NCBI GenBank assembly: GCA_963747965.1 | Contig: CAVVGZ010000007.1 | Coordinates: 806,001 to 870,000, forward strand | Reading direction: 5' to 3' | DNA length: 64,000 nucleotides | From: CAVVGZ01 sp963747965 | GTDB taxonomy: Bacteria > Chloroflexota > Anaerolineae > Anaerolineales > Anaerolineaceae | In this document: positions 25,701-34,356 of the stretch, in pieces | Position numbering within the stretch: the first letter of the stretch is position 1 | Layout: each line of letters opens with the position of its first letter | Program-made: the position numbers and the translations under genes | Notes under the pieces: generated by a model | What the model saw: only the letters and a program-made list of their open reading frames with translations | The model's database searches: none | What the model was told of the DNA's origin: nothing

Positions 25701-28008
25701 GTTCGTTGCGATAAATCCCCCGTGAATAATCAAAGGGACTGTATCCATACATACTTAAAGGGAGTGCATCATCCCAGCTGCTTTCTATGGCCTGTCGTAT
25801 GCCATAAAGGGCCAGGCTTCCAGGTCCTTCTACTTTTTTTATATTAATTACGTATTGTTCATTCTCCTTTAATTGAACCGGTTCTTCCAATTGAAATTTA
25901 TAGGAACCGCCACGCACATCGGCGTACGGTAAAAAAGAATCCTGGAGGTTGGCAATGGAAGCATTACCTTCGATATCCCCTATATGCTGGATACTGAGTT
26001 GCAATGTTTTTGGCTCTGGGAATCCTTCCCAATCAACGATATGCGGGATTTCAATTTTTGAGAGAACCCCATTCTCTAATGCGGTGAATTGGGTTGTAAA
26101 ATCCCGCTCGGAGTCAATGGTTTCAACCGGATCAGGGAGTGACTGCCAGTATATTTCTCCCTGGGATGAAATTCCCAATGAAATCAAACCGGAAATTTCA
26201 ACCTCTCCAGATGGGGGAGCTAAGGAGATTTTTAGGAAATAAATCTTGTCTGAATCCACATCCAGGTCCTGGTCGAAAACTAACTGGTAGGCTTCACCTC
26301 TAGGGTCCCCGGATTTTTGAAAAGGGTCATTGATGGTTTGACTGAGAATTGCATCTTGATATTGACGGTCACCATAGATACTTGCTTGAAGATATTTAAT
26401 ATCCCTGCTGTCTGGTTTTGCGACAATATTGGAGAAAATGATATCCGTCAATTTTCCGGATACTTCAGGTTGAAAAGCAATTACTACCGATTTTTCTGGA
26501 GAGAGATTGAGTCCGGATTTATACGGAAGCCTTTGGTTAAAAACCCCATCAGAAGTCTCAATTGGCAAATTTATCGCTGAGGGGATGTTCTCATATATCC
26601 ATTCAGAGGCACTGACACGGGTCACCGGATGAGTGTATATTCTTGTAAAGGCAAACGCCCATAAAAATGTCAGAAATAATACTGCCACTCCAAGTGAAAT
26701 AGGGAGAATGGTTTTAAAGCGAGAATTCTTCATCTTGGAGGATTCAAGTGTTTTCTTTCTTTGGTTATCCCAAAGAAAGAAAACAAACCAGGCGGCAATT
26801 ATTGCCAGGGTGGGGTAAATTGGTATCTGGTAACGCATACTGCGGGTGAAATTGATGGACTGCCAGAGAAAGTAAACTGCTGTCCAAATCCATACCAGAA
26901 TATGGTACTGCCACTCACCGCGGAAAATTCGATACCCCATCACGAAAAAACCCGACCAGGCAAGCAGCCCGAGAGGCAAGCCGAGTCCAAATAAAATTAA
27001 ATTCTGCAGGGAAAATGTGAGCGGGCGCCTTGCCCATTGCAAAGCCGGAGGAAAATCAACGTTTCCTCTGCTCTGCTGGCTCAGATCGGAAAGATTGGAA
27101 AACCACTGTTCATTGGGTTTTAGACCAAAAAACCCGGGTCCTTCAAATGCGTATGGTTGAAATACCCGAAATATCAGGAATGAGAACAGGGCTGCCAGGA
27201 TCAGATTTCTAATAAAGATCAACCCCTGGGTCTCACGTTCGCTTTCAGGGATCTGTTTCAGTCTTATGGCCACAACAGCCGGAAGGACAAGAGCCAGAGG
27301 TGCAGCACTCACCTTGGATGCCATGGCCATCCCCAGGGCAACACCAAACAGGATAAAATCAGAAATATTTCCTGAGGGGCTTCGCAGCGCAGCCAAAAAA
27401 GTTTTGGAATCTAATTTGTTTGAATTATTTTTTGCAGGTTCTAAAACGGATGAGGTATCGGCGGCAGGAGTGAGAATTTTGACAGCGAAGTAAATTGCTA
27501 AAAAGGTAAAGAAATTGGCAAATGTATCGACAGTAAAATAATGGGAAAGTTGAATTTGCATCACTGCAAAAGCAGAGAATGCAGCTGCCAGTAAAGCCAA
27601 GCCCTTATTACGATAAACCCGGTCCGCTATGAGAAAAACCAGGAAAACGGTTAATAAATCAACACAGGCGGAAAGTACCCTGCCAACCAGATGGACCTGG
27701 TCGTAACCGGTTTTTCCAACCCATTCCGCCACGTAACGCACGATGAATAAAGGCAGGGTGCCATAAACATAAAATCCAAATCCGTGATTATGTGGATTCA
27801 GGCTGGATTCACTGGTATTAAAATACTGTGAGATACTCTTCACAGGGGAGATTGAAGTCTCAACCATGGTGAGGAAACGTTCGTCCGGGTGCAGGTGGAA
27901 ATTCTCATCCCAATTAATTCCAATAAAGCGAAAATACGCCCCCGCGAGGAGAACTACAATCAGCAACCCTACCCATAACCGAGAACTATGATTCTTCTTT
28001 GGTTCCAT
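22726..28008 (-). CDS. Giant membrane protein: GT39/PMT-like domain fused to a Chlor_Arch_YYY domain
   Basis: A 1760-residue intact open frame. Residues about 1-470 form a GT-C/PMT-like module: a membrane helix, then NWDENFHLHPDERFLTMVE with the acidic pair, QIQLSHYFTVDTFANFF and about nine helices. Residues about 470-930 are a large soluble, strand-rich extracytoplasmic region (repeated patterns such as SIYGDRQYQDAILSQT and LQLSIQHIGDIEGNAS) that may bind sugars. Residues about 940-1600 form the YYY module: GGEKPMDFSYLNAVIKSS, GYINYYYYGFVLLG, EFPYFTFLYADLHAHLIA and GRMNTVFKFYLQAW. A soluble tail follows. It is the first of three consecutive membrane enzymes. The fusion suggests that transfer and the YYY function act on one substrate. 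Confidence 0.82.
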   Translation of the reverse strand: MEPKKNHSSRLWVGLLIVVLLAGAYFRFIGINWDENFHLHPDERFLTMVETSISPVKSISQYFNTSESSLNPHNHGFGFYVYGTLPLFIVRYVAEWVGKTGYDQVHLVGRVLSACVDLLTVFLVFLIADRVYRNKGLALLAAAFSAFAVMQIQLSHYFTVDTFANFFTFLAIYFAVKILTPAADTSSVLEPAKNNSNKLDSKTFLAALRSPSGNISDFILFGVALGMAMASKVSAAPLALVLPAVVAIRLKQIPESERETQGLIFIRNLILAALFSFLIFRVFQPYAFEGPGFFGLKPNEQWFSNLSDLSQQSRGNVDFPPALQWARRPLTFSLQNLILFGLGLPLGLLAWSGFFVMGYRIFRGEWQYHILVWIWTAVYFLWQSINFTRSMRYQIPIYPTLAIIAAWFVFFLWDNQRKKTLESSKMKNSRFKTILPISLGVAVLFLTFLWAFAFTRIYTHPVTRVSASEWIYENIPSAINLPIETSDGVFNQRLPYKSGLNLSPEKSVVIAFQPEVSGKLTDIIFSNIVAKPDSRDIKYLQASIYGDRQYQDAILSQTINDPFQKSGDPRGEAYQLVFDQDLDVDSDKIYFLKISLAPPSGEVEISGLISLGISSQGEIYWQSLPDPVETIDSERDFTTQFTALENGVLSKIEIPHIVDWEGFPEPKTLQLSIQHIGDIEGNASIANLQDSFLPYADVRGGSYKFQLEEPVQLKENEQYVINIKKVEGPGSLALYGIRQAIESSWDDALPLSMYGYSPFDYSRGIYRNELNFEMYWDDNEEKRDRFNQILNNADYLFLSSNRQWGTTVRVPERYPLTETYYRNLLGCPPEKDIVWCYNVAKPGMFDENLGFELISVFQSDPYLGDFRINTQFAEEAFTVYDHPKVMIFKKLPDYQPDKVREILNQVDLSKVIKLTPREASSIIGDLMLPTDRLEIQRSGGTWSDYFNPGSLINQYPILAAIFWYGLFLFLGWLNYPVTRIAFNSLHDKGYPVIRLIGMLLLAYLVWIAGSSSIPVTRPLIFLVLLLLVLVNGVLLYKQGKSVFSEIKGNINYYLIVELLFLAFFLFFLLIRVGNPDLWHPYKGGEKPMDFSYLNAVIKSSTYPPYDPWFAGGYINYYYYGFVLLGIPIKLSGIMPSIAYNLALPMLFAMLAMAAFSFGWNLLSKRNHSNQEPGRGQLVGAIVSSLSLLIIGNLGTVQMIWKGFQKLAASNAVIETANFFQKTAWAFQGIVKFVGGDNLPYGYGEWYWNPSRVIPGEPITEFPYFTFLYADLHAHLIALPLTVLALLWSLSILKSQWKWGEPSGKNRKLFFACSFLLGGLIIGALKPTNSWDYPVYLGLGVVAILYTYIKYARFQGSVAQFYDDLQTRIPKALFWSIFLVALFMILYQPFSQWFGQAYTAIDLWKGDHTPIRSYFIHWGLFLFVTLSWFIQESVDWMATTPLSSLKKLKPFFWAIVGSVAFLLLLVIALVFIGVQISWIVLPLVFWSIILLLRPDRSDEQRTVLFMIPSGLVLTLAVELIVLRGDIGRMNTVFKFYLQAWTLLSLAAAVSLGWLYKAIQTSWSGFWRKSWNILFILLVTGVLFFPLFASIDKIRDRMNASAPHSLNGMTYMLNSTYSDKDKEIDLSQDFEAIRWMQDNISGSPVIVEANTPEYRWGNRFTIYTGLPGVVGWNWHQRQQRAVVPSEWVTERVDDISEFYTTLDRQKTMDFLKKYSVSFIIVGQLEEINYGENGLAKFADWNGDLWELVYQADDTEIYRVYQE

Positions 28009-28073
28009 TACAAAACATCCAAATGTAAAATTAACAAATATCCTTCTATAAAGGTTGGATTATATCGCAGACA

Positions 28074-30224
28074 CTACTCATCCAGAGGAGGGATAAAATA
28101 AATTAAAAATTCTTTTCCAGCTATCGCAGAGTTGTACGTTTCAAAAAAACCTTCCGGGTAAAGTCCCTGAATTTTCCTGACAGCTTCTTGATCTTCGGGT
28201 TTAATGATAAATAGTTTAGGACCGCTTATGGTTGTTGTACTCTCAAAACTGTCTGGCCAGAGAGCATAGTCTTTTTGCGGATATCCGGCATTTATCCCGA
28301 CCAGCCGGGTATCCACCCAGTGTGGGAAGGGAACAACAAATGCCTGGTCCTTTCCACCAACCGAATCGGCAAATGAACGAATCACCAATCCTATTTCCGA
28401 AGTGTTCCAGGCAGAATTAAGGAACTGCCAGCGATATTTATCAAAAACAAGGCTGTAATCCTGGACCAGGCTAATAACCAGAAAAACAATCCCAATGATG
28501 ATTGCTGCCCATTTTCGGGATAATGACTGTGCACTTCGATATATCCCGGAAAGGAATCTTTCTAATGCCAATCCAATAATAACAAAAATTGGGATATATG
28601 CAGCACCGGTACGATTAAGCGACGGATTTTCTGCTGGAAATGCCAGGGAAAGGATGGATGGTAACATTAAAGCCGGAATGGATAAGAGAAGGAACAGATC
28701 GAGCCAATCCCTGTACTTGATATAGCGGATGAATACATAAAGTAATCCGAAAAAATATGCTGCTGCTGGGATAACACTTAGGGCAGGTCTATCTGTAACG
28801 GAATGGACCCAAATATTGCCATTTTTCCAGAATGGCATAAGCCAAGCTTTCCATAGATTATCAAAAAAGATCGAAAGAACCGGTCCGGGATAATTCACTT
28901 CAGATGTTCCCAGCCGGGATAACAACCGGTAGTTGAACATTTCCGGTTGTTCAAGGAAATATCGCAGCAAGGGAAGGAAAATAACGAGGGCGATAAAAGT
29001 CAGGACCACCAAACCCGAGAACGCATTTACTAAATCCTTTTTTTGGCGGTTGTGTATTAAATATATGATTACTCCAAGAATAATAACCAGGGGTACAATC
29101 CGCATTGAACTATAACCATGCAAACCCAGGCCCATGGCAATTCCTGCAAGCAAAAAATCATTTCGGTGACTATATCGCAAACCCCGGATTAAGTAATAGA
29201 GAGTCGGTGCCGCAAATAATGGGTAGAGGGGAAATCTCAAACCAACCCGGGAGATAACATTTGGCCAATAAGCAATACCTGCCAGGAATAAAGCGATTAA
29301 ACCAACCCGCTGATTACCCACTTCTTTGCCTAGCAGATAAATATAAGGCAGGGTAAATAATCCTGCCAGGATTGTCCCAAGTTTCAGACTGGTAAAAGTC
29401 AATCCCGTGCCAAAGAATTTAACGATAAACGCCGTGAGATACATCTGAAATGCCTCTCTGCCGGTGTTTCTTGTAAAAAAAATTGGGTAATCACCCTGCA
29501 GGATATCCGATACATCCAGAAGCTTTTCTGCATGATCACTAAACATTTCACCAGGAACCCCATTCAAATCATAAAAACGGAAAAAGCCAATGACCAGTAT
29601 GGCTGCAAAAAAAAGGATTTGCCAGGAAGTGATTCGAATATGAATGCCTTGCCCGAATTGGCTAATCCATCCATATAATCGGTTGCCGGAGCCTTTCCGC
29701 AGTTGTTTCTCCCACAGTGCAAGAATGCTAAATAATATGGCAGCGGACCATAGGAACAAATTGACAGAAGTAAACCTATTTCCACCAAAGGCCAGGAACG
29801 CTAAAAGAATAAGCGGAATGCCGATATAGATCATCGCCGAATTAACACTCAGGGAGGGTTCACCCCCGGGAGAAACCTGTCTTTTTGAGTCTTCAAGTTC
29901 ACCAGAGAATATCGACCAGACCATCATAATGGCTGAAACGAGATACAAGCCAACTGCCCATTCCACGTAACTCCGTGGCGGTTCAAGCAGGCTCTGGGCT
30001 ACGATGGCAATCCCCCAACCCGTCATGGATCTCCATGGCCAGGGTTGATGGACACCCGTGGATGGAGTGAAATTTCCCTCTCCGGTATGTTCTGGTCGGG
30101 ATTCCTCGATTTCACCTGCAGCAGCCTCAAAACCAAATATGTCCCGGATTGATAATTCGGAACCTTTTTTCCGGTAAGGGTTTAGTCTCGATTTGACATA
30201 ATCAAGGACACTGGGTTCTTCCAT
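28074..30224 (-). CDS. Polytopic GT39-type (PMT-like) glycosyltransferase
   Basis: A 716-residue membrane protein with a soluble N-terminal segment (about 1-65), a group of short helices, then a GT-C module beginning near FRFYDLNGVPGEMFSDHAEKLL. The first outer loop carries the acidic D/E positions and TRNTGREAFQMYLTAFIVKFFG. About twelve hydrophobic segments follow, with a short soluble C-terminus (KLFIIKPEDQEAVRKIQGLYP). By family it would transfer a sugar from a polyprenyl-phosphate donor on the outer membrane face; acceptor and sugar are unknown. It lies 65 bases upstream of the giant fusion gene on the same strand. Confidence 0.8.
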   Translation of the reverse strand: MEEPSVLDYVKSRLNPYRKKGSELSIRDIFGFEAAAGEIEESRPEHTGEGNFTPSTGVHQPWPWRSMTGWGIAIVAQSLLEPPRSYVEWAVGLYLVSAIMMVWSIFSGELEDSKRQVSPGGEPSLSVNSAMIYIGIPLILLAFLAFGGNRFTSVNLFLWSAAILFSILALWEKQLRKGSGNRLYGWISQFGQGIHIRITSWQILFFAAILVIGFFRFYDLNGVPGEMFSDHAEKLLDVSDILQGDYPIFFTRNTGREAFQMYLTAFIVKFFGTGLTFTSLKLGTILAGLFTLPYIYLLGKEVGNQRVGLIALFLAGIAYWPNVISRVGLRFPLYPLFAAPTLYYLIRGLRYSHRNDFLLAGIAMGLGLHGYSSMRIVPLVIILGVIIYLIHNRQKKDLVNAFSGLVVLTFIALVIFLPLLRYFLEQPEMFNYRLLSRLGTSEVNYPGPVLSIFFDNLWKAWLMPFWKNGNIWVHSVTDRPALSVIPAAAYFFGLLYVFIRYIKYRDWLDLFLLLSIPALMLPSILSLAFPAENPSLNRTGAAYIPIFVIIGLALERFLSGIYRSAQSLSRKWAAIIIGIVFLVISLVQDYSLVFDKYRWQFLNSAWNTSEIGLVIRSFADSVGGKDQAFVVPFPHWVDTRLVGINAGYPQKDYALWPDSFESTTTISGPKLFIIKPEDQEAVRKIQGLYPEGFFETYNSAIAGKEFLIYFIPPLDE

Positions 30225-30297
30225 ATATATTAGTTAATTCACCTTTATTGAATTATAAGAATTTATACAAAAGCATGTTTTAATAGATTGGTGATTT

Positions 30298-31092
30298 CTA
30301 TTTATAAACCCTGCGGGCGACATAAAATGTATACGAACCGTTTCCCTGTTCAGGATATTCCTCATAATAGGGACGGAGAGCACGTTCAATTAACCATAGG
30401 TTCCATTTCTCTGGAACAAGAATCCATTTGTGAAAAAGATAATGGCTCACCAGTGAGGGCAATCCAAGGTAGTGGCCCCACTCCAACACTCTGAAAGCCT
30501 CAGGGGAAAAGTAATGCCACCACTTCTCTATCCTGAATCCGTGCGACTCCAATCTTTCCCGCCATATTTCAGGTGGATCACAATGATAATGGCGGGAAAT
30601 TCGATTAAAAAATGCACGATAACCATCGGCTAATTTATTCATAGAGATTCGGTCTAAAAAATTGGAAATTGAAAGATTACTTAAGAAATTGTGATTTGGA
30701 ACACAAAAAATAAAGATTGTATCCTTCCTGGATACCCGGCTTAATTCCGCCAACACAACATCAATTTCTGGGATATGCTCCAGTACCGAATTACTGATAA
30801 TTGTATTGAAATATTGGGGCGGAAATGGCAGGCATTCTCCACTCCCCAAAACGATAGTCTTGTGACCATTTGCATTTTTTGCCTTGTATACGGGACCCTT
30901 CCAGGGGTCAATTCCGACATCCAGACCATCCTTAAAGGTCATTTTGGCAAAATGCCCATCCCCGCACCCCAGATCCAGGATAGGTCTTTGTAAACTAAAT
31001 TGCTGGTAAGCCTTGGATTCCATTGCGCGCAAAATTGCCCGGAAATAGGGTAAACTGCGCAAATTCATCCAGAGAAAATCCATGTTTTCCAT
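30298..31092 (-). CDS. Class I SAM-dependent methyltransferase
   Basis: 264 residues with a Methyltransf_11-type core: motif I PILDLGCGDGHFAKM, the acidic GIDPWKG, ECLPFPPQYFNTIISNSVLEHI (motif IV/post-motif) and LAELSRVSRKDTIFIFCVP. The long C-terminal extension (NRISRHYHCDPPEIWRERLESHGF, EWGHYLGLPSLVSHYLFHKW) is hydrophobic and could dock on the membrane. It lies between the GT4 gene and the PMT-like gene, so modification of a lipid-linked sugar or polyprenol is a reasonable guess; the substrate is not known. Confidence 0.85.
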   Translation of the reverse strand: MENMDFLWMNLRSLPYFRAILRAMESKAYQQFSLQRPILDLGCGDGHFAKMTFKDGLDVGIDPWKGPVYKAKNANGHKTIVLGSGECLPFPPQYFNTIISNSVLEHIPEIDVVLAELSRVSRKDTIFIFCVPNHNFLSNLSISNFLDRISMNKLADGYRAFFNRISRHYHCDPPEIWRERLESHGFRIEKWWHYFSPEAFRVLEWGHYLGLPSLVSHYLFHKWILVPEKWNLWLIERALRPYYEEYPEQGNGSYTFYVARRVYK

Positions 31093-31115
31093 TCGAAAAA
31101 TTTTCCACCAAGAAT

Positions 31116-31400
31116 TTAGAGTGTGGACTGAATCTCCTCGAAGAGGAGTTCATATTCATGTGCAACCGTTTCTGGAAGATATCTGGTTTCAAGATCCGCT
31201 TTATCCTGGTTGTATTCAACCGGATGCTCCAGGATTTCTATGGCACATTTTGCCAGGGATTCAGAATCACCTATCGGGATGATTTTACCCATGCCATGGA
31301 TTTTCACAGGCTGGCGGACTCCTGGGAGATTGGAGGCAATAGAGGGAACACCGTTCATCATCGCTTCAATTTGAACAAGCCCAAAGGCTTCCGTAGAATT
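31116..31400 (-). CDS. GT4-family glycosyltransferase, C-terminal fragment
   Basis: The frame reads NSTEAFGLVQIEAMMNGVPSIASNLPG, the donor-binding EAFGxxxxEAMxxGxPV motif of GT4 enzymes, with the second catalytic Glu, followed by GDSESLAKCAIEILEHP. It belongs to 31366-32277: the T4 run at 31399-31402 has one base too many, turning SLNSTEAFG into SLKFYGSLW. The open frame is listed from the break. Confidence 0.82.
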   Translation of the reverse strand, partial: NSTEAFGLVQIEAMMNGVPSIASNLPGVRQPVKIHGMGKIIPIGDSESLAKCAIEILEHPVEYNQDKADLETRYLPETVAHEYELLFEEIQSTL

Positions 31401-32277
31401 TTAAGCTCGGGATAACCAGGAGATCCAGGTTTGGGTAAAATGCCGCCATATCTTCCGGATTTAATAATCCAAGAAACCGCCAATTCCCGCTAGCCTCATA
31501 TTTGCGAATCTCCGGAAGGAGTTTATCAATATAGGCTTCTTCACCGATGATATTTTGATATGGGCCGGCAAACTGGATAAGAGTGCGTGGATATCTTCCC
31601 AGGATGGCAGGTAAAGCATGGATCAGGACCTCTACGCCTTTTTCTGTGGCAAAGCGGGCAGCCATTCCAATAACAGGTTTGCACCCAGCCGGATTATTCT
31701 GCTCTGCAAACAGATTAATACTTGTTTGTGGAACCACCGGGAGTACAACAGGTGGCGGGATTACCTTTAACTTGCCCAAATGCCTCTTTAAAAATGGGGA
31801 ATTTTCGGCATAATCCCGTGTATAGGTAACAATCCTGTGTGTAGATTGCGCTGCCAGATGATCCATAATATGTACAGCCTGATTGGCCATCCAGCTCATC
31901 ACACCAGGAGGCATTAATAAATCACAATGATAAGTAATCACCGTAGGTTTTTTCCAAAGACGTCCCCGCAACGCAATTCCGGCTGCATCAAATTGAGGCA
32001 AGTGAAGCTGCACTACATCGTGTTCCTTCACCAGCTTACTTGCAACAAAACCGATGGTGGGCATCAACACCCCCTTACTTATGCGAGCGAATACCGGAAC
32101 CCGGATTATTTTGACTCCGTTCTTCACTTCCTCCAATGGCAGGCTTTTATCGTACTGGGACGTGAGTACAGTAACTTGATGACCTCGGCCTATCCAGGCT
32201 TCTGCTAACCTTTCCGCATAGATCGTCAACCCGCTGGTATGAGGCCGGTAATAAGTCAGGACAACAAGGATCCGCAT
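31366..32277 (-). CDS. GT4-family glycosyltransferase, N-terminal fragment
   Basis: A cytoplasmic GT-B-fold glycosyltransferase using a nucleotide sugar. It contains RILVVLTYYRPHTSGLTIYAERLAE (acceptor domain), VVQLHLPQFDAAGIALRGR, VITYHCDLLMPPG, GMAARFATEKGVEVLIHALP and NPEDMAAFYPNLDLLVIPS. With the C-terminal fragment the protein is about 380 residues, typical of the family. The gene starts 2 bases after the epimerase stop and is followed 23 bases later by the methyltransferase, so the three are surely cotranscribed. Sugar specificity is not predictable. Confidence 0.86.
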   Translation of the reverse strand: MRILVVLTYYRPHTSGLTIYAERLAEAWIGRGHQVTVLTSQYDKSLPLEEVKNGVKIIRVPVFARISKGVLMPTIGFVASKLVKEHDVVQLHLPQFDAAGIALRGRLWKKPTVITYHCDLLMPPGVMSWMANQAVHIMDHLAAQSTHRIVTYTRDYAENSPFLKRHLGKLKVIPPPVVLPVVPQTSINLFAEQNNPAGCKPVIGMAARFATEKGVEVLIHALPAILGRYPRTLIQFAGPYQNIIGEEAYIDKLLPEIRKYEASGNWRFLGLLNPEDMAAFYPNLDLLVIPSLKFYGSLWACSN

Positions 32278-32279
32278 CG

Positions 32280-33314
32280 TTAAAATGTCTCAAATAAATG
32301 GGGATTTTGTTTTACCCATTGAAATAGGCTTGCCAGACTTTCCTCCAGGTTATATCCGGGATTCCAGTCCAGAATCTCCTGAGCCTTACGGATATCCGAG
32401 ACATACACCCTCTGATCTCCGGGACGCCAATCTCCAAATTTCACTGAGAGGGGTTGACCCAAAAATTTCTCAAGGATTTTTCCAAACTGTTTCCAAACCG
32501 ACAGGGTATTTTCCGAACCGCCGCCAACATTAAATACCTGACCAGCAGATTTATCGATTTTCATAATCGCGAGATCATAACAGTCCAGTAAATCCTGGAT
32601 ATACAGCAAATCGCGCACCTGTTTTCCATCTCCGTAAATGGTAATTGGTTTGCCGGTTATTGCAGCAATGATAAACCAGGCAACCCAGCCCTGATCTTCA
32701 ATACCGAATTGGTGCTCCCCAAATATACAGCTCTGGCGCAGAACAACCGTGGGGATCCGGTAAATTCGTGAATAATCATGTACATACTGATCACCGGTCC
32801 CTTTTGAACACCCGTAAGGGGAATGAAAATCCAGGGGATAGGACTCCGGAATTCCAAACGGATAATCTACATAACGGTAGGATTGGTCGGTCTCTTCAAC
32901 CGCTATATCCTCCATATTTCCATAGACCTTATTAGTGGAAGCATACAGGACAAGCGGATGTTTATCCTGACTACGTGCCGCCTCAAGGACATTAAATGTT
33001 CCTAGGGCATTAACTTCAAAATCTTCCCGCGGATTCGTCACAGATGTTGTCACAGCAACCTGGGCAGCAAGATGGACAATTACATCTACACCCTGGATTG
33101 CTTGCAAAAGCAGATCTTTATCCCGGATATCCCCATCAATAAACCGGAAAGCCCCAGCTGTAAATTGGTCTTCCAGCCATTTCAAATTCTTTTTCGAACC
33201 GGACCGGCAAAGATTATCAAGGATCGTAACTTTTTCATGTCTTAATAACAGGCGGTGAACATAATTCGATCCTATAAATCCAGCTCCGCCTGTGACTAAA
33301 TAATGTGTATTCAT
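32280..33314 (-). CDS. NAD-dependent sugar epimerase, CDP-paratose 2-epimerase-like
   Basis: A short-chain dehydrogenase-type sugar nucleotide enzyme of 344 residues. Start ATG 33314 is chosen because the Rossmann motif follows at once (YLVTGGAGFIGSNYV) and because an upstream reading to 33419 would overlap the previous gene. STNKVYGNMED and SPYGCSKGTGDQYVHDY carry the Ser/Tyr/Lys catalytic set, with RQSCIFGEHQFGIEDQGWVAWF and GDGKQVRDLLYIQDL. These long motifs resemble CDP-paratose (tyvelose) 2-epimerases more than dTDP-glucose dehydratases. It would convert a nucleotide-activated hexose for the adjacent GT4 enzyme; the exact sugar is inferred only from similarity. Confidence 0.82.
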   Translation of the reverse strand: MNTHYLVTGGAGFIGSNYVHRLLLRHEKVTILDNLCRSGSKKNLKWLEDQFTAGAFRFIDGDIRDKDLLLQAIQGVDVIVHLAAQVAVTTSVTNPREDFEVNALGTFNVLEAARSQDKHPLVLYASTNKVYGNMEDIAVEETDQSYRYVDYPFGIPESYPLDFHSPYGCSKGTGDQYVHDYSRIYRIPTVVLRQSCIFGEHQFGIEDQGWVAWFIIAAITGKPITIYGDGKQVRDLLYIQDLLDCYDLAIMKIDKSAGQVFNVGGGSENTLSVWKQFGKILEKFLGQPLSVKFGDWRPGDQRVYVSDIRKAQEILDWNPGYNLEESLASLFQWVKQNPHLFETF

Positions 33315-33336
33315 CGAACTGCTCCCAACAGAATAG

Positions 33337-34356
33337 TTATGAAGATGTATCGGCTGTTTTTTGCTTCCAAATCGCAGAAAATATTCCACCAAGGGAGCTG
33401 CCAGCCTTTGCAATGCCAATAAGACCTAGTATGCCTGTTACGGTAAACTGCATTATCCGCATGGTAATAGCATAGGCTAATGCAGTGGATGGATCGATGC
33501 CAAGTATTCCCAATGCACCGACAATAGCGGCTTCCAGAATTCCAAGAGCCCCGGGTGCGGAAGGCAATGCGATCCCCATTGCAAGCACACCATCCGCAAA
33601 GGCAGCCCACCAAAAAGGAGCCTCAGGCGCTATGGATAACAAAACCACATAATATAGTAGAACCCATATCACCCATGTGATAATAATCCAAAAAACGCTG
33701 AGGAAAAACTGCCTGAGATTGGTCATGATAGAAAAACCATCCAGCAGGGAATCTATCCTGGGCAGAATTGTCCGCTTTAAATACTCTGAACGGTTTCCAA
33801 AACGATTAACCCATCTCTTGATGAGTTGATTATTGCGTGCCACCAAATATAAGGTGAACAATCCACCTATGACCAAAACAAATGTGGTCAGCGCAATAGG
33901 TTTCGCCCAGGCCAACTCAAGCGCAAGCGGCAGAGTTGTCAACAGAAGACCGGCTGATATTGCCACATCAAATGCCCGTTCAATCACAATAGTGGAAAAA
34001 ACGTATAAAGAACCCAGGCCAGAACTCAATCCAACAATATATGCCCGGGCGAGTTCACCCGCCCGAAGAGGAAATATATTATTAATAAGGTATCCAACAT
34101 TTAATCCAAAAAAGGTTTCGCTCAGGCTGGCTTGTTTTTGGAGGAGAATTCTCCAGGCAACAGCACGTGTCAGTAAGGAAACAATCGTAAGAAAAATACC
34201 GACAATAATATGACTCAATTTAATCGTCGAGAAGGCTTTCACCACGTCATGCAATGGAGCAATTCGGAATAGAACCAGCAATGCGATCACGCTGATGAAA
34301 AATCCTGGAAACCAGCGCTTAAACTCGTGCCATATGGATGCAGAACCAGAACTCAC
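33337..34356 (-). CDS. Lysylphosphatidylglycerol-synthase-type membrane protein (UPF0104/AglD C-terminal-like)
   Basis: A 339-residue polytopic protein (about eight helices) of the LPG_synthase_TM family. Features are RAVAWRILLQKQASLSETFFGLNVGYLINNIFPLRAGELARAY and LPSAPGALGILEAAIVGAL, the classic family motifs. Members include MprF membrane domains, which flip lipids, and the C-terminal part of archaeal AglD. No aminoacyl-transferase domain is attached, so lipid or lipid-sugar flipping is the most natural guess. Start GTG 34356 overlaps the lepA stop in GTGA, indicating translational coupling, and it is followed 22 bases later by the epimerase. Confidence 0.85.
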   Translation of the reverse strand: MSSGSASIWHEFKRWFPGFFISVIALLVLFRIAPLHDVVKAFSTIKLSHIIVGIFLTIVSLLTRAVAWRILLQKQASLSETFFGLNVGYLINNIFPLRAGELARAYIVGLSSGLGSLYVFSTIVIERAFDVAISAGLLLTTLPLALELAWAKPIALTTFVLVIGGLFTLYLVARNNQLIKRWVNRFGNRSEYLKRTILPRIDSLLDGFSIMTNLRQFFLSVFWIIITWVIWVLLYYVVLLSIAPEAPFWWAAFADGVLAMGIALPSAPGALGILEAAIVGALGILGIDPSTALAYAITMRIMQFTVTGILGLIGIAKAGSSLGGIFSAIWKQKTADTSS

